Shown in pieces: positions 7,534 through 15,008 of a stretch of 19,027 nt of DNA (within the stretch, counting starts at the first letter, position 1; each line of letters opens with the position of its first letter). The stretch is from RGIG9060 sp045645985. Lineage in GTDB: Bacteria; Spirochaetota; Spirochaetia; Treponematales; Treponemataceae. Under the pieces are notes generated by a model that had not been told where the DNA came from, ran no database searches, and saw only the letters and a list, made by a program, of their open reading frames with translations. The position numbers were made by a program, and so were the translations under genes. Location of the stretch: contig JAZRJV010000014.1 of assembly GCA_045645985.1 (NCBI GenBank), positions 1 through 19,027 on the forward strand. Direction: 5' to 3'.

Positions 7534-7764
7534 ATGATACAAGCTACAGTTGGAGATTTTAAGGCTCGATTTTCTGATTTTTTAGATTCTGTTCTTCAAG
7601 GTGAAGAAATTGAAATTCTATACGGAAGAGCAAAAAAGCCAGTTGCAAAAGTTTCTAAAATTTTAGAAAAAGAAAAAAGACAGATAGGTACTCTAGATGG
7701 AATTTCAACTTTTTCTGAAGTTGATGATGGCAAAATCACAATGGAAGAATTTTTGGGAATTTAG
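7534..7764 (+). CDS. Type II antitoxin, Phd/YefM family
   Basis: The 76-residue protein starts MIQATVGDFKARFSDFLDSV, the typical N-terminal DNA-binding fold of Phd/YefM antitoxins (DFK-x-x-F-x-x-FLD, then GEEIEIL and the PVAK strand near residue 38). The C-terminal part (about 50-76) is acidic and would wrap the toxin. It lies 9 nt upstream of a PIN-domain toxin, the standard gene order. Proteins of this family neutralise the toxin and repress their own operon, and a palindrome sits inside the promoter spacer. There is no SD: the predicted transcript starts at the ATG itself, suggesting leaderless translation. Confidence 0.88.
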   Translation: MIQATVGDFKARFSDFLDSVLQGEEIEILYGRAKKPVAKVSKILEKEKRQIGTLDGISTFSEVDDGKITMEEFLGI

Positions 7765-7773
7765 GCGGATAAA

Positions 7774-8175
7774 ATGAAATATCTATTAGATACACATACA
7801 TTTATTTGGTCTGTCATGGATTCCAAAAAATTATCTGAAAAAGTAAGAACTATCATTGAAGATTCTGACAATGAAATTTTTATTAGTGGAATTAGTTTTT
7901 GGGAAATAGCAATAAAAACTCAACTAGGAAAAATGAAGTTTGAAAATTTTAATATTTTGCATTTACCTAATATTGCAACTCAATATGGATTTTCTGTTTT
8001 TACACCAACATCTTATGATTATGTCACCTTTTCAGAACTTCCTATTGTAGAAAATCATAAAGATCCTTTTGATAGAATGTTAATTCACACAGCATTACGC
8101 AATAATTTGATTTTACTTTCCAAAGATTCTTGCTTTGATAAATATATTGATTACGGACTCCAACTATTGTGGTAA
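7774..8175 (+). CDS. PIN-domain toxin (VapC-like ribonuclease)
   Basis: The 133-residue PIN-domain protein matches the usual toxin size. Conserved acidic residues that hold Mg2+ in PIN nucleases can be placed: Asp6 (LLDTHTF), Glu44 (SFWEIAIK), Asp100 (DPFDRML) and Asp118 (LLSKDSCFD). Such toxins cut specific RNAs, often tRNA or rRNA, when the labile antitoxin is lost. The ATG has a GGCGGA-type SD 4 nt upstream and follows the antitoxin stop by 9 nt, so translation is probably coupled. With a Phd/YefM rather than AbrB- or CopG-type partner it belongs to the mixed PIN/Phd class. Intact. The RNA target cannot be inferred. Confidence 0.88.
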   Translation: MKYLLDTHTFIWSVMDSKKLSEKVRTIIEDSDNEIFISGISFWEIAIKTQLGKMKFENFNILHLPNIATQYGFSVFTPTSYDYVTFSELPIVENHKDPFDRMLIHTALRNNLILLSKDSCFDKYIDYGLQLLW

Positions 8176-8226
8176 ACTTATCATAGCAAAATCCCAAAAA
8201 TCAGTGTACAAATCCCTTAATTTTCT

Positions 8227-8255
8227 TTGCATATTTGTTCTAGGCAAATTACATT
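8227..8255 (+). promoter_or_regulatory. Promoter of the MATE gene, predicted leaderless
   Basis: TTGCAT (8227-8232), a 17-nt spacer and TACATT (8250-8255) are followed by only 6 nt before the ATG at 8262. There is no SD. The predicted transcription start coincides with the start codon. Confidence 0.4.
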
Positions 8256-8261
8256 TTAAAT

Positions 8262-9638
8262 ATGGGTTCTCATGGAATAAATGTAAGCGGGACAGAAAAA
8301 TCAACAAGTGATTTAATGTTAAATACGCCGATTCCTAAGCTTGTAGTAAAAATGGCAATTCCTACAGTTTTTTCTACGATAGTGCTTTCTATTTACGGAA
8401 TGGCAGATTTATTTTTTGTTTCTAGACTTGGCCCTAATGCAAGTGCGGCAGTTGGTATTGTTTTTTCAATTTTGACGATGGTTCAAGCTGTCGCTTCTAT
8501 GCTAGGAATAGGGGCGGGAAATATAATTTCTAGAAGTTTAGGTGCAGGTGATTCTTCCAAGGCCGATATTGTTGCGTCTGTTACTTTCTTTTTTTCAATC
8601 GGTATTGGAACTATTTTAATGATATTTGGAATAGTTTTCAAAACCGAATTGATGAAATTTCTTGGAGCAACTTCTACGATTCTTCCTTATGCACAAGATT
8701 TTGCACATTATATTTTGATTGCGTCTCCTATTATGTGTAGTTCTTTTGTTTTGAACATTATGCTTAGGTCGCAAGGTAAACCAAGGCTTTCTATGATTGG
8801 TTTATCTATTGGTGGTGTGCTAAATATCATTCTTGAGCCTATTCTTATCTTTGAACTAAAGTTAGGGATTGCAGGTGCGGCGATTGCAACTTTAATAAGT
8901 CAAATTGTAAGTTTTATTATTCTTCTTTGCATGTATCTTTGCGGTAAGAATCTTGCCAAAATCAGAATTAAGCTTTTGGGTGCTAATGGAGTTAAAGTTT
9001 TATCTTCAGTTTGTTCAAATGGTGCTCCGTCTTTATTGAGACAAGGTTTAGTTGTTGTTGCAAATGTTTTATTAAATATTCACGCAAGTAAATTTGGTGT
9101 AGAAGCCATTGCAGGAATTTCAATTACAAATCGTATTTTTTTATTAGTTGTTTCTGTAATGTTTGGTTTTGGTCAAGGTTTTCAGCCTGTGGCAGGTTTT
9201 TGTTTAGGTGCTAATCGTTTTGATAGAGTGAAAAGGGCTTTTTTCTTTACGCTTTTTATCAGTATTGTTGTGGAATTTATTTTTGCGTTTTTGCTTTACA
9301 TTTTTGATGCTAACATCGTGAAATTTTTTCAAAAAGACAAGCAGGTAATAAAAATTGGTATTCAAGCGATTCATTATTTTGCGCTTTCTTTGCCTTTACT
9401 TCCTTTTATTGTTTGTACAAATATGCTTTATCAAGTTACAGGAAAAAATAAGCAAAGTTTGTTTCTTGCAAGTTGTAGACAGGGAATATTTTTTATTCCA
9501 TTGATTTTTACTTTTCCGTATTTTTTTGGTCTTACGGGGCTTATGTTATGTCAACCTATTGCAAACACACTTTCTGCTCTAGTTGCAATTCCTTTTTTAG
9601 TGTGGTTTATGAAAAATAATTCCTATAAAAAAGAATAA
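8262..9638 (+). CDS. MATE family multidrug/cation exporter
   Basis: This integral membrane protein has 458 residues, the normal MATE length, and hydrophobic stretches along its whole length that fit the family's twelve spans. The first bundle begins LNTPIPKLVVKMAIPTV and has the characteristic M-x-D-x-FFVSRLG segment (about residues 47-57) and GNIISRSLGAGD. The second half shows SNGAPSLLRQG and FGQGFQPVAGFCLGA, also typical. MATE proteins export drugs or other organic cations using Na+ or H+ gradients; the substrate is not readable here. The ATG at 8262 fits a leaderless transcript. Met19, after a polar N-terminal tail, is an alternative start. The gene ends only 3 nt from the convergent anti-sigma gene, with no visible terminator between them. 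Confidence 0.9.
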   Translation: MGSHGINVSGTEKSTSDLMLNTPIPKLVVKMAIPTVFSTIVLSIYGMADLFFVSRLGPNASAAVGIVFSILTMVQAVASMLGIGAGNIISRSLGAGDSSKADIVASVTFFFSIGIGTILMIFGIVFKTELMKFLGATSTILPYAQDFAHYILIASPIMCSSFVLNIMLRSQGKPRLSMIGLSIGGVLNIILEPILIFELKLGIAGAAIATLISQIVSFIILLCMYLCGKNLAKIRIKLLGANGVKVLSSVCSNGAPSLLRQGLVVVANVLLNIHASKFGVEAIAGISITNRIFLLVVSVMFGFGQGFQPVAGFCLGANRFDRVKRAFFFTLFISIVVEFIFAFLLYIFDANIVKFFQKDKQVIKIGIQAIHYFALSLPLLPFIVCTNMLYQVTGKNKQSLFLASCRQGIFFIPLIFTFPYFFGLTGLMLCQPIANTLSALVAIPFLVWFMKNNSYKKE

Positions 9639-9641
9639 TTT

Positions 9642-10100
9642 TTATTGTGCAAATTTGTTGATGTGTTTTACAAAGAAGTCCATATTGCAACCTACAAACA
9701 TGGCACAATATGCTGTAACGATTCCTGCAAATACTAAGTAAAATGATAAGCTAAGTTGAGAATTATTTGCACCTTCTGTAATTCCAAAGAATAACATTGC
9801 AATAATCATAACGATTCCGCTTACAATCCAACGAGTTAATGATAAAGGTTGCATTTCTTTTACTTGGTATTCAGGATTGATTGATTTCATTATTGCTGTA
9901 ACACTTGGATCGTAAGAATCTACTGTTTTATTCATTGATGCTTTGCATGCTTGGTCTGCTAAAGTAAGATTTCGTACGATTGTTCGGCACTCTTTGCAAA
10001 GAAGTAAGTGTATAGTCAACGATAGTGGAAGTCTATCATTCTTATCTAGTTTGAGAAACTCATCCATGTAAAATTCACATTTTTTGTTTTTAGTGTTCAT
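9642..10100 (-). CDS. Zinc-type anti-sigma factor (ZAS-like), membrane bound
   Basis: This 152-residue protein follows the sigma-factor gene by 19 nt, the usual place for its regulator. The cytoplasmic part has the ZAS signature His31-x3-Cys35-x2-Cys38 (IHLLLCKEC), with Cys8 as a possible fourth ligand. Two hydrophobic segments follow, at about 88-108 and 117-138. ZAS proteins hold an ECF sigma factor at the membrane and release it on a stress signal. The signal cannot be named from sequence. SD-like AAAGGAT lies about 11 nt upstream of the ATG. Its stop lies 3 nt from the stop of the convergent MATE gene. Confidence 0.8.
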   Translation of the reverse strand: MNTKNKKCEFYMDEFLKLDKNDRLPLSLTIHLLLCKECRTIVRNLTLADQACKASMNKTVDSYDPSVTAIMKSINPEYQVKEMQPLSLTRWIVSGIVMIIAMLFFGITEGANNSQLSLSFYLVFAGIVTAYCAMFVGCNMDFFVKHINKFAQ

Positions 10101-10119
10101 AATAATCTGTATCCTTTAT

Positions 10120-10729
10120 TTATTCTGTTACCATTTCTTGTAACTTGTCTTTTAATATTTTCTTTGCTCTAAAGATATGTGATTTTATTGTGTTTACGGG
10201 AAGGTCTACAACTTCGCTAATTTCATTGTAGGTCATATCGTAAAAGAAATACATATCTAAACAAATTCCGTACCGTTCTGGCAATTCTTTTATCGCTTCT
10301 CTTACAGCCAGCATTGTTGCTTTTTTTAATTCGTTTTGTTCTGGCGTAAGTCCTGAATCTTCAATATCAAAATCATCTGATAAAGATGTGTATTCTTTGC
10401 GCCTATTTACTGAATTAACTGCTGTGTTGTAAGCAATTCTCATAAGCCATGTAGAAAAAAGAGAATCTCCTCTGAATGTAGAAAGTTTTGTATATACCTT
10501 GATAAAAACTTCTTGCACAAAATCGTCGGTATCTGTTTCATTTTTGAAAAATCCCATTCCAAAAACATGAACACGATGTTTATAATGCATTACAAGTTTT
10601 GCAAAAGCTGAAGTATCTCCATCTAAAATATTTTTTATGATGATTGAATCTCGTTTTGCAATTATTTCATGCTCTAAACTACGATTTTTTTCAGGTATAG
10701 TTGAATCTTCTTTAGAGTTCAGAATCCAT
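10120..10729 (-). CDS. ECF-type sigma factor, with an apparent frameshift near its start
   Basis: Region 2 (VQEVFIKVY, FSTWLMRIAYN, NRRK) and region 4 (LPERYGICLDMYFF, TYNEISEVVDLPVNTIKSHIFRAKKIL) are clear. The first in-frame ATG is at 10590, but it would cut off the first helix of sigma2. In the same frame the sequence upstream continues with good sigma homology (ILDGDTSAFAKLV) back to a TAG at 10732-10734, with no ATG, GTG or TTG. An ATG at 10729, one nucleotide out of frame, reads MDSEL then TAA (10714-10712). A +1 shift at CTC-TAA-A would join it to KEDSTIPEKN and the sigma frame. The cause could be an assembly error, a disabling mutation, a non-AUG start or programmed frameshifting. A minimal annotation would be 10120-10590. 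It directs RNA polymerase to stress genes, with the downstream anti-sigma as regulator. Confidence 0.8.
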
Positions 10730-10735
10730 ACCTAC

Positions 10736-11077
10736 TTAACAAGATTTTTTTTCGTTTGAACTTGGGTACAATTTGTAAAATACAAGTAACATAAGCCCCA
10801 AAATTCCAGGGATAAGTCCGCCTAAAAGTGGGTAAGACAATCCTTCTAACATTCCTAATAAGATTGTTAATACAGCTCCAACTCCTGTAAGCAAAAGTCC
10901 TGTAAGTAATGAAAATAACTTTAGGTTTAAATTTACAGGTTTGTAAGTGCCAGTTTTAATCATCATAGTAATATGTTTGTGTCTCCAAAGTAGATAGAAG
11001 AAAACAACTACTCCTCCGATTACAATTCCTACGATTGGAATTATGGCAATTATAACTTGTGCTGCATGTGAATCCAT
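10736..11077 (-). CDS. Small membrane protein, DUF6249-like, upstream of the sigma factor
   Basis: The protein has 113 residues and a good GGAGGT SD. A first membrane span (about 7-30) is followed by a short basic loop (RHKHITMMIKTGTYKP) and two further spans (about 53-73 and 77-101). The short P-x-x-G-I-V-I-G-G span plus a basic K-x-G-x-Y motif recalls DUF6249-type proteins, which tend to sit next to ECF sigma genes; this is from memory and unverified. Its stop (10736-10738) lies 6 nt before the out-of-frame ATG of the sigma gene, so the two are translationally close. The role is probably in sensing or tuning the sigma/anti-sigma pair, but that is inference from position. Confidence 0.75.
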   Translation of the reverse strand: MDSHAAQVIIAIIPIVGIVIGGVVVFFYLLWRHKHITMMIKTGTYKPVNLNLKLFSLLTGLLLTGVGAVLTILLGMLEGLSYPLLGGLIPGILGLMLLVFYKLYPSSNEKKSC

Positions 11078-11132
11078 TGTGGTAAACCTCCGTTCTATTT
11101 ATATAGACACAAAATTTATTTTTTAGTTGCAG

Positions 11133-11603
11133 TTATTCTAAAAATATATATTCTTCAAAATAGATTGATTCAATCTTTCCCATAGAAAGTTCATCATTGA
11201 TTAGTGTGAGAATTTGAGTTTTTATATTTTCTTCACCTAATGAAAAAAGTTCTTCTTGTGTTTTTTGTGTAAAGTATTGCAAGATGATTGATTTTATCTT
11301 GCGTTGTTTTTGGCAAAGTTCTTCGTATAAAAATGAATTTTCTGTTTTATATGATAAAAATGGCAAAACTACAATAGGAATTTGTGGATTATCGCAAGTA
11401 TAAGTTCTTAATCTTCCAAAATCAGAAAAAAGTGAATATTCAATGTTTTTTTGAATTTCTGCAGGATTATCTATTTTTCGATATTTGTTTGGGTTTGATT
11501 TATTTAAAAAATAAAAAATTGATGTAGCAATAATTACCAAAAGTATTGTTGTTGCTAAAATGATAAGAATAAAATTTAACTTGTTCAAAAACTTATTTTC
11601 CAT
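11133..11603 (-). CDS. FliL-like single-pass membrane protein
   Basis: From the ATG at 11603 the protein has 156 residues: a short cytoplasmic N-terminus, one membrane span (about 10-32), and a periplasmic domain of about 120 residues. Its last part (YEELCQKQRKIKSIILQYF, then TQEELFSLGEENIKTQILTLIND, ending in IESIYFEEYIF) has the spacing of FliL-family C-terminal domains, which attach to the flagellar stator. An upstream in-frame TTG at 11639 is excluded because it is the first base of a -35 box. No flagellar genes are next to it, so it may be a FliL paralogue rather than the flagellar-operon copy. It may be co-transcribed with the membrane protein/sigma/anti-sigma set (55-nt gap). Moderately sure of the family. 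Confidence 0.6.
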   Translation of the reverse strand: MENKFLNKLNFILIILATTILLVIIATSIFYFLNKSNPNKYRKIDNPAEIQKNIEYSLFSDFGRLRTYTCDNPQIPIVVLPFLSYKTENSFLYEELCQKQRKIKSIILQYFTQKTQEELFSLGEENIKTQILTLINDELSMGKIESIYFEEYIFLE

Positions 11604-11610
11604 AGAGTAA

Positions 11611-11639
11611 ATTTTACCAATCATCAATTTTAGTTTCAA
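11611..11639 (-). promoter_or_regulatory. Promoter of the FliL-like gene, predicted leaderless
   Basis: On the minus strand TTGAAA (11639-11634), a 17-nt spacer and TAAAAT (11616-11611) end 7 nt before the ATG at 11603. No SD is present. It is a strong near-consensus match. Confidence 0.6.
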
Positions 11640-11699
11640 GTATCATTTTAAAATACCGATAAATATCTGTAAGAATAAAAATATTTTATTGGGGATTTT

Positions 11700-13709
11700 G
11701 TGAGTTCTGCAAAAAAAGTTATTATAAGTTTAATTATTAGTATTCTCATCTTTTCTGTTGTTGCATTTATTTCTTTTGCTGAGCTTTTTAGTGTTTTTGA
11801 AACTCGATTTTATCAGCCTGCTGTTATCAAGGGAATGGAAAAAAGATTAAAAAATATTTCTGCTTGTTTAGATGAATATACTGTAATTCAGGCAAAAGAG
11901 TTTTCTCAGTTTGTTGATTTATCTTGCATAAAAACTGTTTCTCTTCTTGAACAATCAGAAAGTGATATAAAAGACAGAGAAAAATTTTCTTCGGAATTGG
12001 TTTTAAGAAATGCTGGTTTGCAAGGTGTTAGAATAATCGATTCTAATGGAAAAAAGATTTTGTATAGCACATTCAAAACTGATAATTCTGAATACAACAA
12101 AAATCCTGAACTTCCTTACGAAGCGATTAAGGCAAACGACAATCCAGAAAACAAAAGTAAAGCAAAAATTGTTTTTGACAACAGCAACGAACGAATTTTG
12201 TACAGTATTCCTTTTTACGATGTTTACGATTTATATCGCGGGTCAGCAATTTTTTATGTCGCAGGAATTGATTTTAATCGCTATTTACTTGCCAAGCAGA
12301 TTTTGTCTGTTTCTGAGCAAGCAAAATTAGTTGCTACAGTTTTCTCTGATTCAACAAAACAATACAAGGGTTTTGTTTTAGGCTTACCTTCTGTTTCTTC
12401 AGATGTTTTGGTTAGTAAAATATCTGATTTGTGGTTACAAAATAGTTTTGACACTCAAAAGATTTTACATTCACAAGATTATAACTGGTTTGTAATTTCT
12501 GATAATTCAGGAAAAACTGGAATAATTTCCCTTGTTTTTAAAGATGATATTTTAATTTTTAATACTGGAATCAAAGTTTTATTTTTGTTAAGCGTTTTTA
12601 TCACTTTATTTTTAATCATCCTTTTGATTTTTAATCTTAAACAAGACGATGAAGCAATTATCAAAGATAAAATTAAGCGATTTAAGATTGCTTTAATTAA
12701 CGAGTATCTTGTAGGTTCTGGTGAAGAAGACTGGAATGAAGTTTCTAAATTTCTCACAGTTCGAAAACATCAAATAAATCACGATGTGAAAAAATATCTT
12801 GGTAAAAAAGGTGAAAAACATAAAATTTTAGTTGAAAACCTTTTAGAAAATACTTGGGCTGATATTGAAAAAATAATCATTTCTAACGAAAAATCTGAAG
12901 AAGATTTTGATGATTATGATTTGCTTGAACAAAACTATGAAACTTTAGAAGATGCACAAGAAAACTCTTCAAATGTAATTGATTTATCTTTGAAACAAGA
13001 ATCCGAAGTTCTTTCTGAAGTTGAAGAATCAGAAGAAATTGACGAAATTGTAGAAATCGAATCGATAAACGAAGTTGCAGAATTAGAACCCGCAGAATTA
13101 GAGCCTATTGAAAATTCAAAAAAATCTGATGATTCACAAGAATTTGGTAATTTCTTTCATTTTAACAAAGATAACACAAGTTCTATCGCAGATTTGAATT
13201 TTGAAGTTCAACAGCCTGATTTTGCAATTTTGGACGAAGAAAATTCTCTAAATGATGATTTAGATGACATTGAATTATTTGAAGAAACAAAGCAAATTGA
13301 ACAAATTGACCAAGTGGAAGAACTCGAAGAACTTGAAGATTTAGAACCAGTTTCTGAATTTGAAAATACTGAAGAAATTTACGAGCATGAAGTTTTACAA
13401 GATATTGAGAATAATCCAGAAATAGAAAATTCTTCTGAAGATGAAATTTTTCCAGAAGCAGACTTAGAAGAACTAAATTCAATTCAAATTTTTTCTCTTG
13501 TTTCTAATTCTAGTTTGAGTTTTTATTCAGCTTCAAATTTAGAAGAATTAGAAAGCGTAGAAAGTTTATCTAAAATTCAAAATGAAAAATCTATCGTAGA
13601 GAGTGAAACAGGATTGTTTTTTATTTCTAAAACTATTGATACTAGAAATGTTAAAATAGACCAAAATTTTCAAAATTTAGTTGATTCAGTTTTACAAAAT
13701 ACTATATAA
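11700..13709 (+). CDS. Large two-span membrane protein with periplasmic domain and acidic tail
   Basis: The protein has 669 residues from a GTG at 11700, chosen because it keeps the N-terminal membrane span and follows GGGG-ATTTT. Span 1 is at about 7-28, a periplasmic domain of about 260 residues follows, and span 2 is at about 290-313. The periplasmic part has mixed alpha/beta character with segments such as GVRIIDSNGKKILYST and RGSAIFYVAGIDF that recall Cache/PAS-like sensor domains. A basic helical segment (about 318-395, KQDDEAIIKDKIKRFKIAL) is followed by a long, very Glu/Asp-rich, low-complexity tail (about 397-600) with short repeats such as AELEP twice at 460-469. No kinase, GGDEF or methyl-accepting domain is seen. 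I do not recognise the family. It may be a sensor or envelope-linked scaffold; the tail may bind basic partners. Confidence 0.75.
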   Translation: MSSAKKVIISLIISILIFSVVAFISFAELFSVFETRFYQPAVIKGMEKRLKNISACLDEYTVIQAKEFSQFVDLSCIKTVSLLEQSESDIKDREKFSSELVLRNAGLQGVRIIDSNGKKILYSTFKTDNSEYNKNPELPYEAIKANDNPENKSKAKIVFDNSNERILYSIPFYDVYDLYRGSAIFYVAGIDFNRYLLAKQILSVSEQAKLVATVFSDSTKQYKGFVLGLPSVSSDVLVSKISDLWLQNSFDTQKILHSQDYNWFVISDNSGKTGIISLVFKDDILIFNTGIKVLFLLSVFITLFLIILLIFNLKQDDEAIIKDKIKRFKIALINEYLVGSGEEDWNEVSKFLTVRKHQINHDVKKYLGKKGEKHKILVENLLENTWADIEKIIISNEKSEEDFDDYDLLEQNYETLEDAQENSSNVIDLSLKQESEVLSEVEESEEIDEIVEIESINEVAELEPAELEPIENSKKSDDSQEFGNFFHFNKDNTSSIADLNFEVQQPDFAILDEENSLNDDLDDIELFEETKQIEQIDQVEELEELEDLEPVSEFENTEEIYEHEVLQDIENNPEIENSSEDEIFPEADLEELNSIQIFSLVSNSSLSFYSASNLEELESVESLSKIQNEKSIVESETGLFFISKTIDTRNVKIDQNFQNLVDSVLQNTI

Positions 13710-13710
13710 T
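13681..13710 (+). promoter_or_regulatory. Promoter of the thioesterase gene, inside the upstream gene
   Basis: TTGATT (13681-13686), an 18-nt spacer and a perfect TATAAT (13705-13710) lie within the last codons of the preceding gene; its TAA stop (13707-13709) is part of the -10 box. Six nt follow before the ATG at 13717. There is no SD, so the transcript is predicted to be leaderless. Confidence 0.6.
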
Positions 13711-13716
13711 GTCATT

Positions 13717-14130
13717 ATGACACATATCGCAGAACACAAAGTCCGCTCTTACGAGTGCGACGCATATAATCATGTAAACAATTCCGTATATTTAAACTAT
13801 CTTGAATACGGAAGAATGGAATTTCTTAACGCTATCGGTTTTGATTTTAAAGGCGTAACTGAAGCAGGATTTTATCTTTATGTAACTCATATTGATATTT
13901 ATTACAAAGCTTCTGCAGTTTTAAATGATAAATTGCTAATTGAAATTACACCTACAAAAATGAAAACTATCACAGGGGAATTTAAGCAAACTATCAAAAA
14001 AGAAGATGGAACAGTTTGCGCAGAGGCTACAGTTACTTGGGCTTGTGTTTCAAAAGAAGGTCGTCCTTCAAAACTTCCAGCTGAATTTATGGTTCCAGGT
14101 CTTATTCCTGACCAAGTAGCAAATTCGTAA
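13717..14130 (+). CDS. Acyl-CoA thioesterase, hotdog fold (4HBT/YbgC-like)
   Basis: The 137-residue protein hydrolyses acyl-CoA or acyl-ACP thioesters in the cytosol, working as a small oligomer. The active-site region CDAYNHVNNSVYLNYLEYGR carries the conserved Asp15 and HVNN (19-22), typical of 4-hydroxybenzoyl-CoA thioesterase-like proteins, and the long central helix continues in RMEFL. The length is normal for the family. The start is the ATG at 13717, not an in-frame ATT/ATG-free extension back to 13681 that overlaps the upstream gene and its promoter. The last 29 bp overlap the end of the convergent PHP gene. Substrate chain length is not readable. Confidence 0.88.
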   Translation: MTHIAEHKVRSYECDAYNHVNNSVYLNYLEYGRMEFLNAIGFDFKGVTEAGFYLYVTHIDIYYKASAVLNDKLLIEITPTKMKTITGEFKQTIKKEDGTVCAEATVTWACVSKEGRPSKLPAEFMVPGLIPDQVANS

Positions 14131-14899
14131 TATCGCTAAGTTCAATTCCTAGATTTTTAGCAAATTCTCTTGCTTTAATTGCACCTTGAATTACATCCAA
14201 AGGTTGATGAGCATCAGAGTTTGCTATAATCCTTGCTCCTTTTTCTTTTGCCAAAAGCCAAAATTCATCAAATGGATATTGATATCGGATTCCATTTTCG
14301 GTTTTCATCATTGGTTTTTGCATTCCCTGTCCGTTTACTTCTAAGGGAAGTTTATTTTCGATTGCACAATCAATTATTGCACCAAAACAACTTTTGGCTT
14401 CATCTTCCCAAGTTTTCCATCCTGCCATCGCTAAATCTGGATGTGCCACAAAAGAAAATAATCCAGTTTGCATTGCTTCTATCATAGAATCTGTGTAGAT
14501 GTGCAAAAGTTTTTTATCGCCAAATTGCGGGGCGTAAACAAAGTTTCCTTCATGTTCTACCCAATGTGGACCAAATGCAAGATAATCAACTTTTAGTTCA
14601 TCAAGTAAAAAATCTTTGTACCAAGATTTGTATCGAGTAGACCATTCACACTCAAATCCTGCTAAAACAGGAAAATCATATTTTTCAGAAAGTTCGCGTA
14701 TTTTTTCTACATAACCGTAGGATTCTTCTTTTGTCATTCGGATTTCTGGCCAGTTATCAATGTTATCTTTTGGAAGCGGACAATGGTCAGAAAATCCAAG
14801 TGCTTTACAGCCATCTTTTTTTGCTTGTTCAAGATAATCTAAAATATCGCCAGTTGCGTGTTTGCATAAATAAGTGTGTGTGTGAAAATTTGAAATCAT
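14102..14899 (-). CDS. PHP-family phosphatase, histidinol-phosphatase-like
   Basis: The protein has 265 residues. Metal ligands of the PHP fold can be placed: His6 and His8 (NFHTHTYLCKH, with His14), Asp38-His39 (FSDHCPL), Glu83 (AGFECEW), His112 (FGPHW), His153 (VAHPDL), and Asp229/His231 (NSDAHQP). They bind a two- or three-metal centre that hydrolyses phosphate monoesters. The best match in kind is the HisK-type histidinol phosphatase of histidine synthesis. As no other his gene is nearby, the substrate could be another phosphate ester. The ATG at 14899 has no SD and sits 6 nt after a -10 box. Its 3' end overlaps the convergent thioesterase gene by 29 bp. Confidence 0.88.
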   Translation of the reverse strand: MISNFHTHTYLCKHATGDILDYLEQAKKDGCKALGFSDHCPLPKDNIDNWPEIRMTKEESYGYVEKIRELSEKYDFPVLAGFECEWSTRYKSWYKDFLLDELKVDYLAFGPHWVEHEGNFVYAPQFGDKKLLHIYTDSMIEAMQTGLFSFVAHPDLAMAGWKTWEDEAKSCFGAIIDCAIENKLPLEVNGQGMQKPMMKTENGIRYQYPFDEFWLLAKEKGARIIANSDAHQPLDVIQGAIKAREFAKNLGIELSDITNLLLGQE

Positions 14900-14905
14900 A
14901 AATTC

Positions 14906-14934
14906 ATTTTACTAAGAGAAAATTTTATTTTCAA
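14906..14934 (-). promoter_or_regulatory. Promoter of the PHP gene, predicted leaderless
   Basis: On the minus strand TTGAAA (14934-14929), a 17-nt spacer and TAAAAT (14911-14906) are followed by GAATTT and the ATG at 14899. This is a near-consensus promoter with a 6-nt gap and no SD. Confidence 0.6.
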
Positions 14935-15008
14935 GAACTTTATTTTTATGATGGGTGCAAATTGAAATCTTAAAATAAAATCATCTTCCATTTTTACAAA
15001 AAAACGAT

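Noticed and set aside
11604..11639. TTG at 11639 as the start of the FliL-like gene
   Set aside because: The TTG is the beginning of a near-consensus -35 box (TTGAAA); the promoter and the ATG at 11603 explain the region better.
12046..12330. Plus-strand frame of 94 codons inside the membrane-protein gene
   Set aside because: It lies out of frame within a long gene of coherent domain structure and has no SD.
13183..13482. Minus-strand open frame of 99 codons opposite the acidic tail
   Set aside because: The Leu/Gln/Phe-rich product is the expected shadow of GAA/GAT-rich coding on the other strand.
13681..13716. N-terminal extension of the thioesterase to 13681
   Set aside because: It overlaps the upstream gene and promoter; the hotdog family starts at the ATG at 13717.
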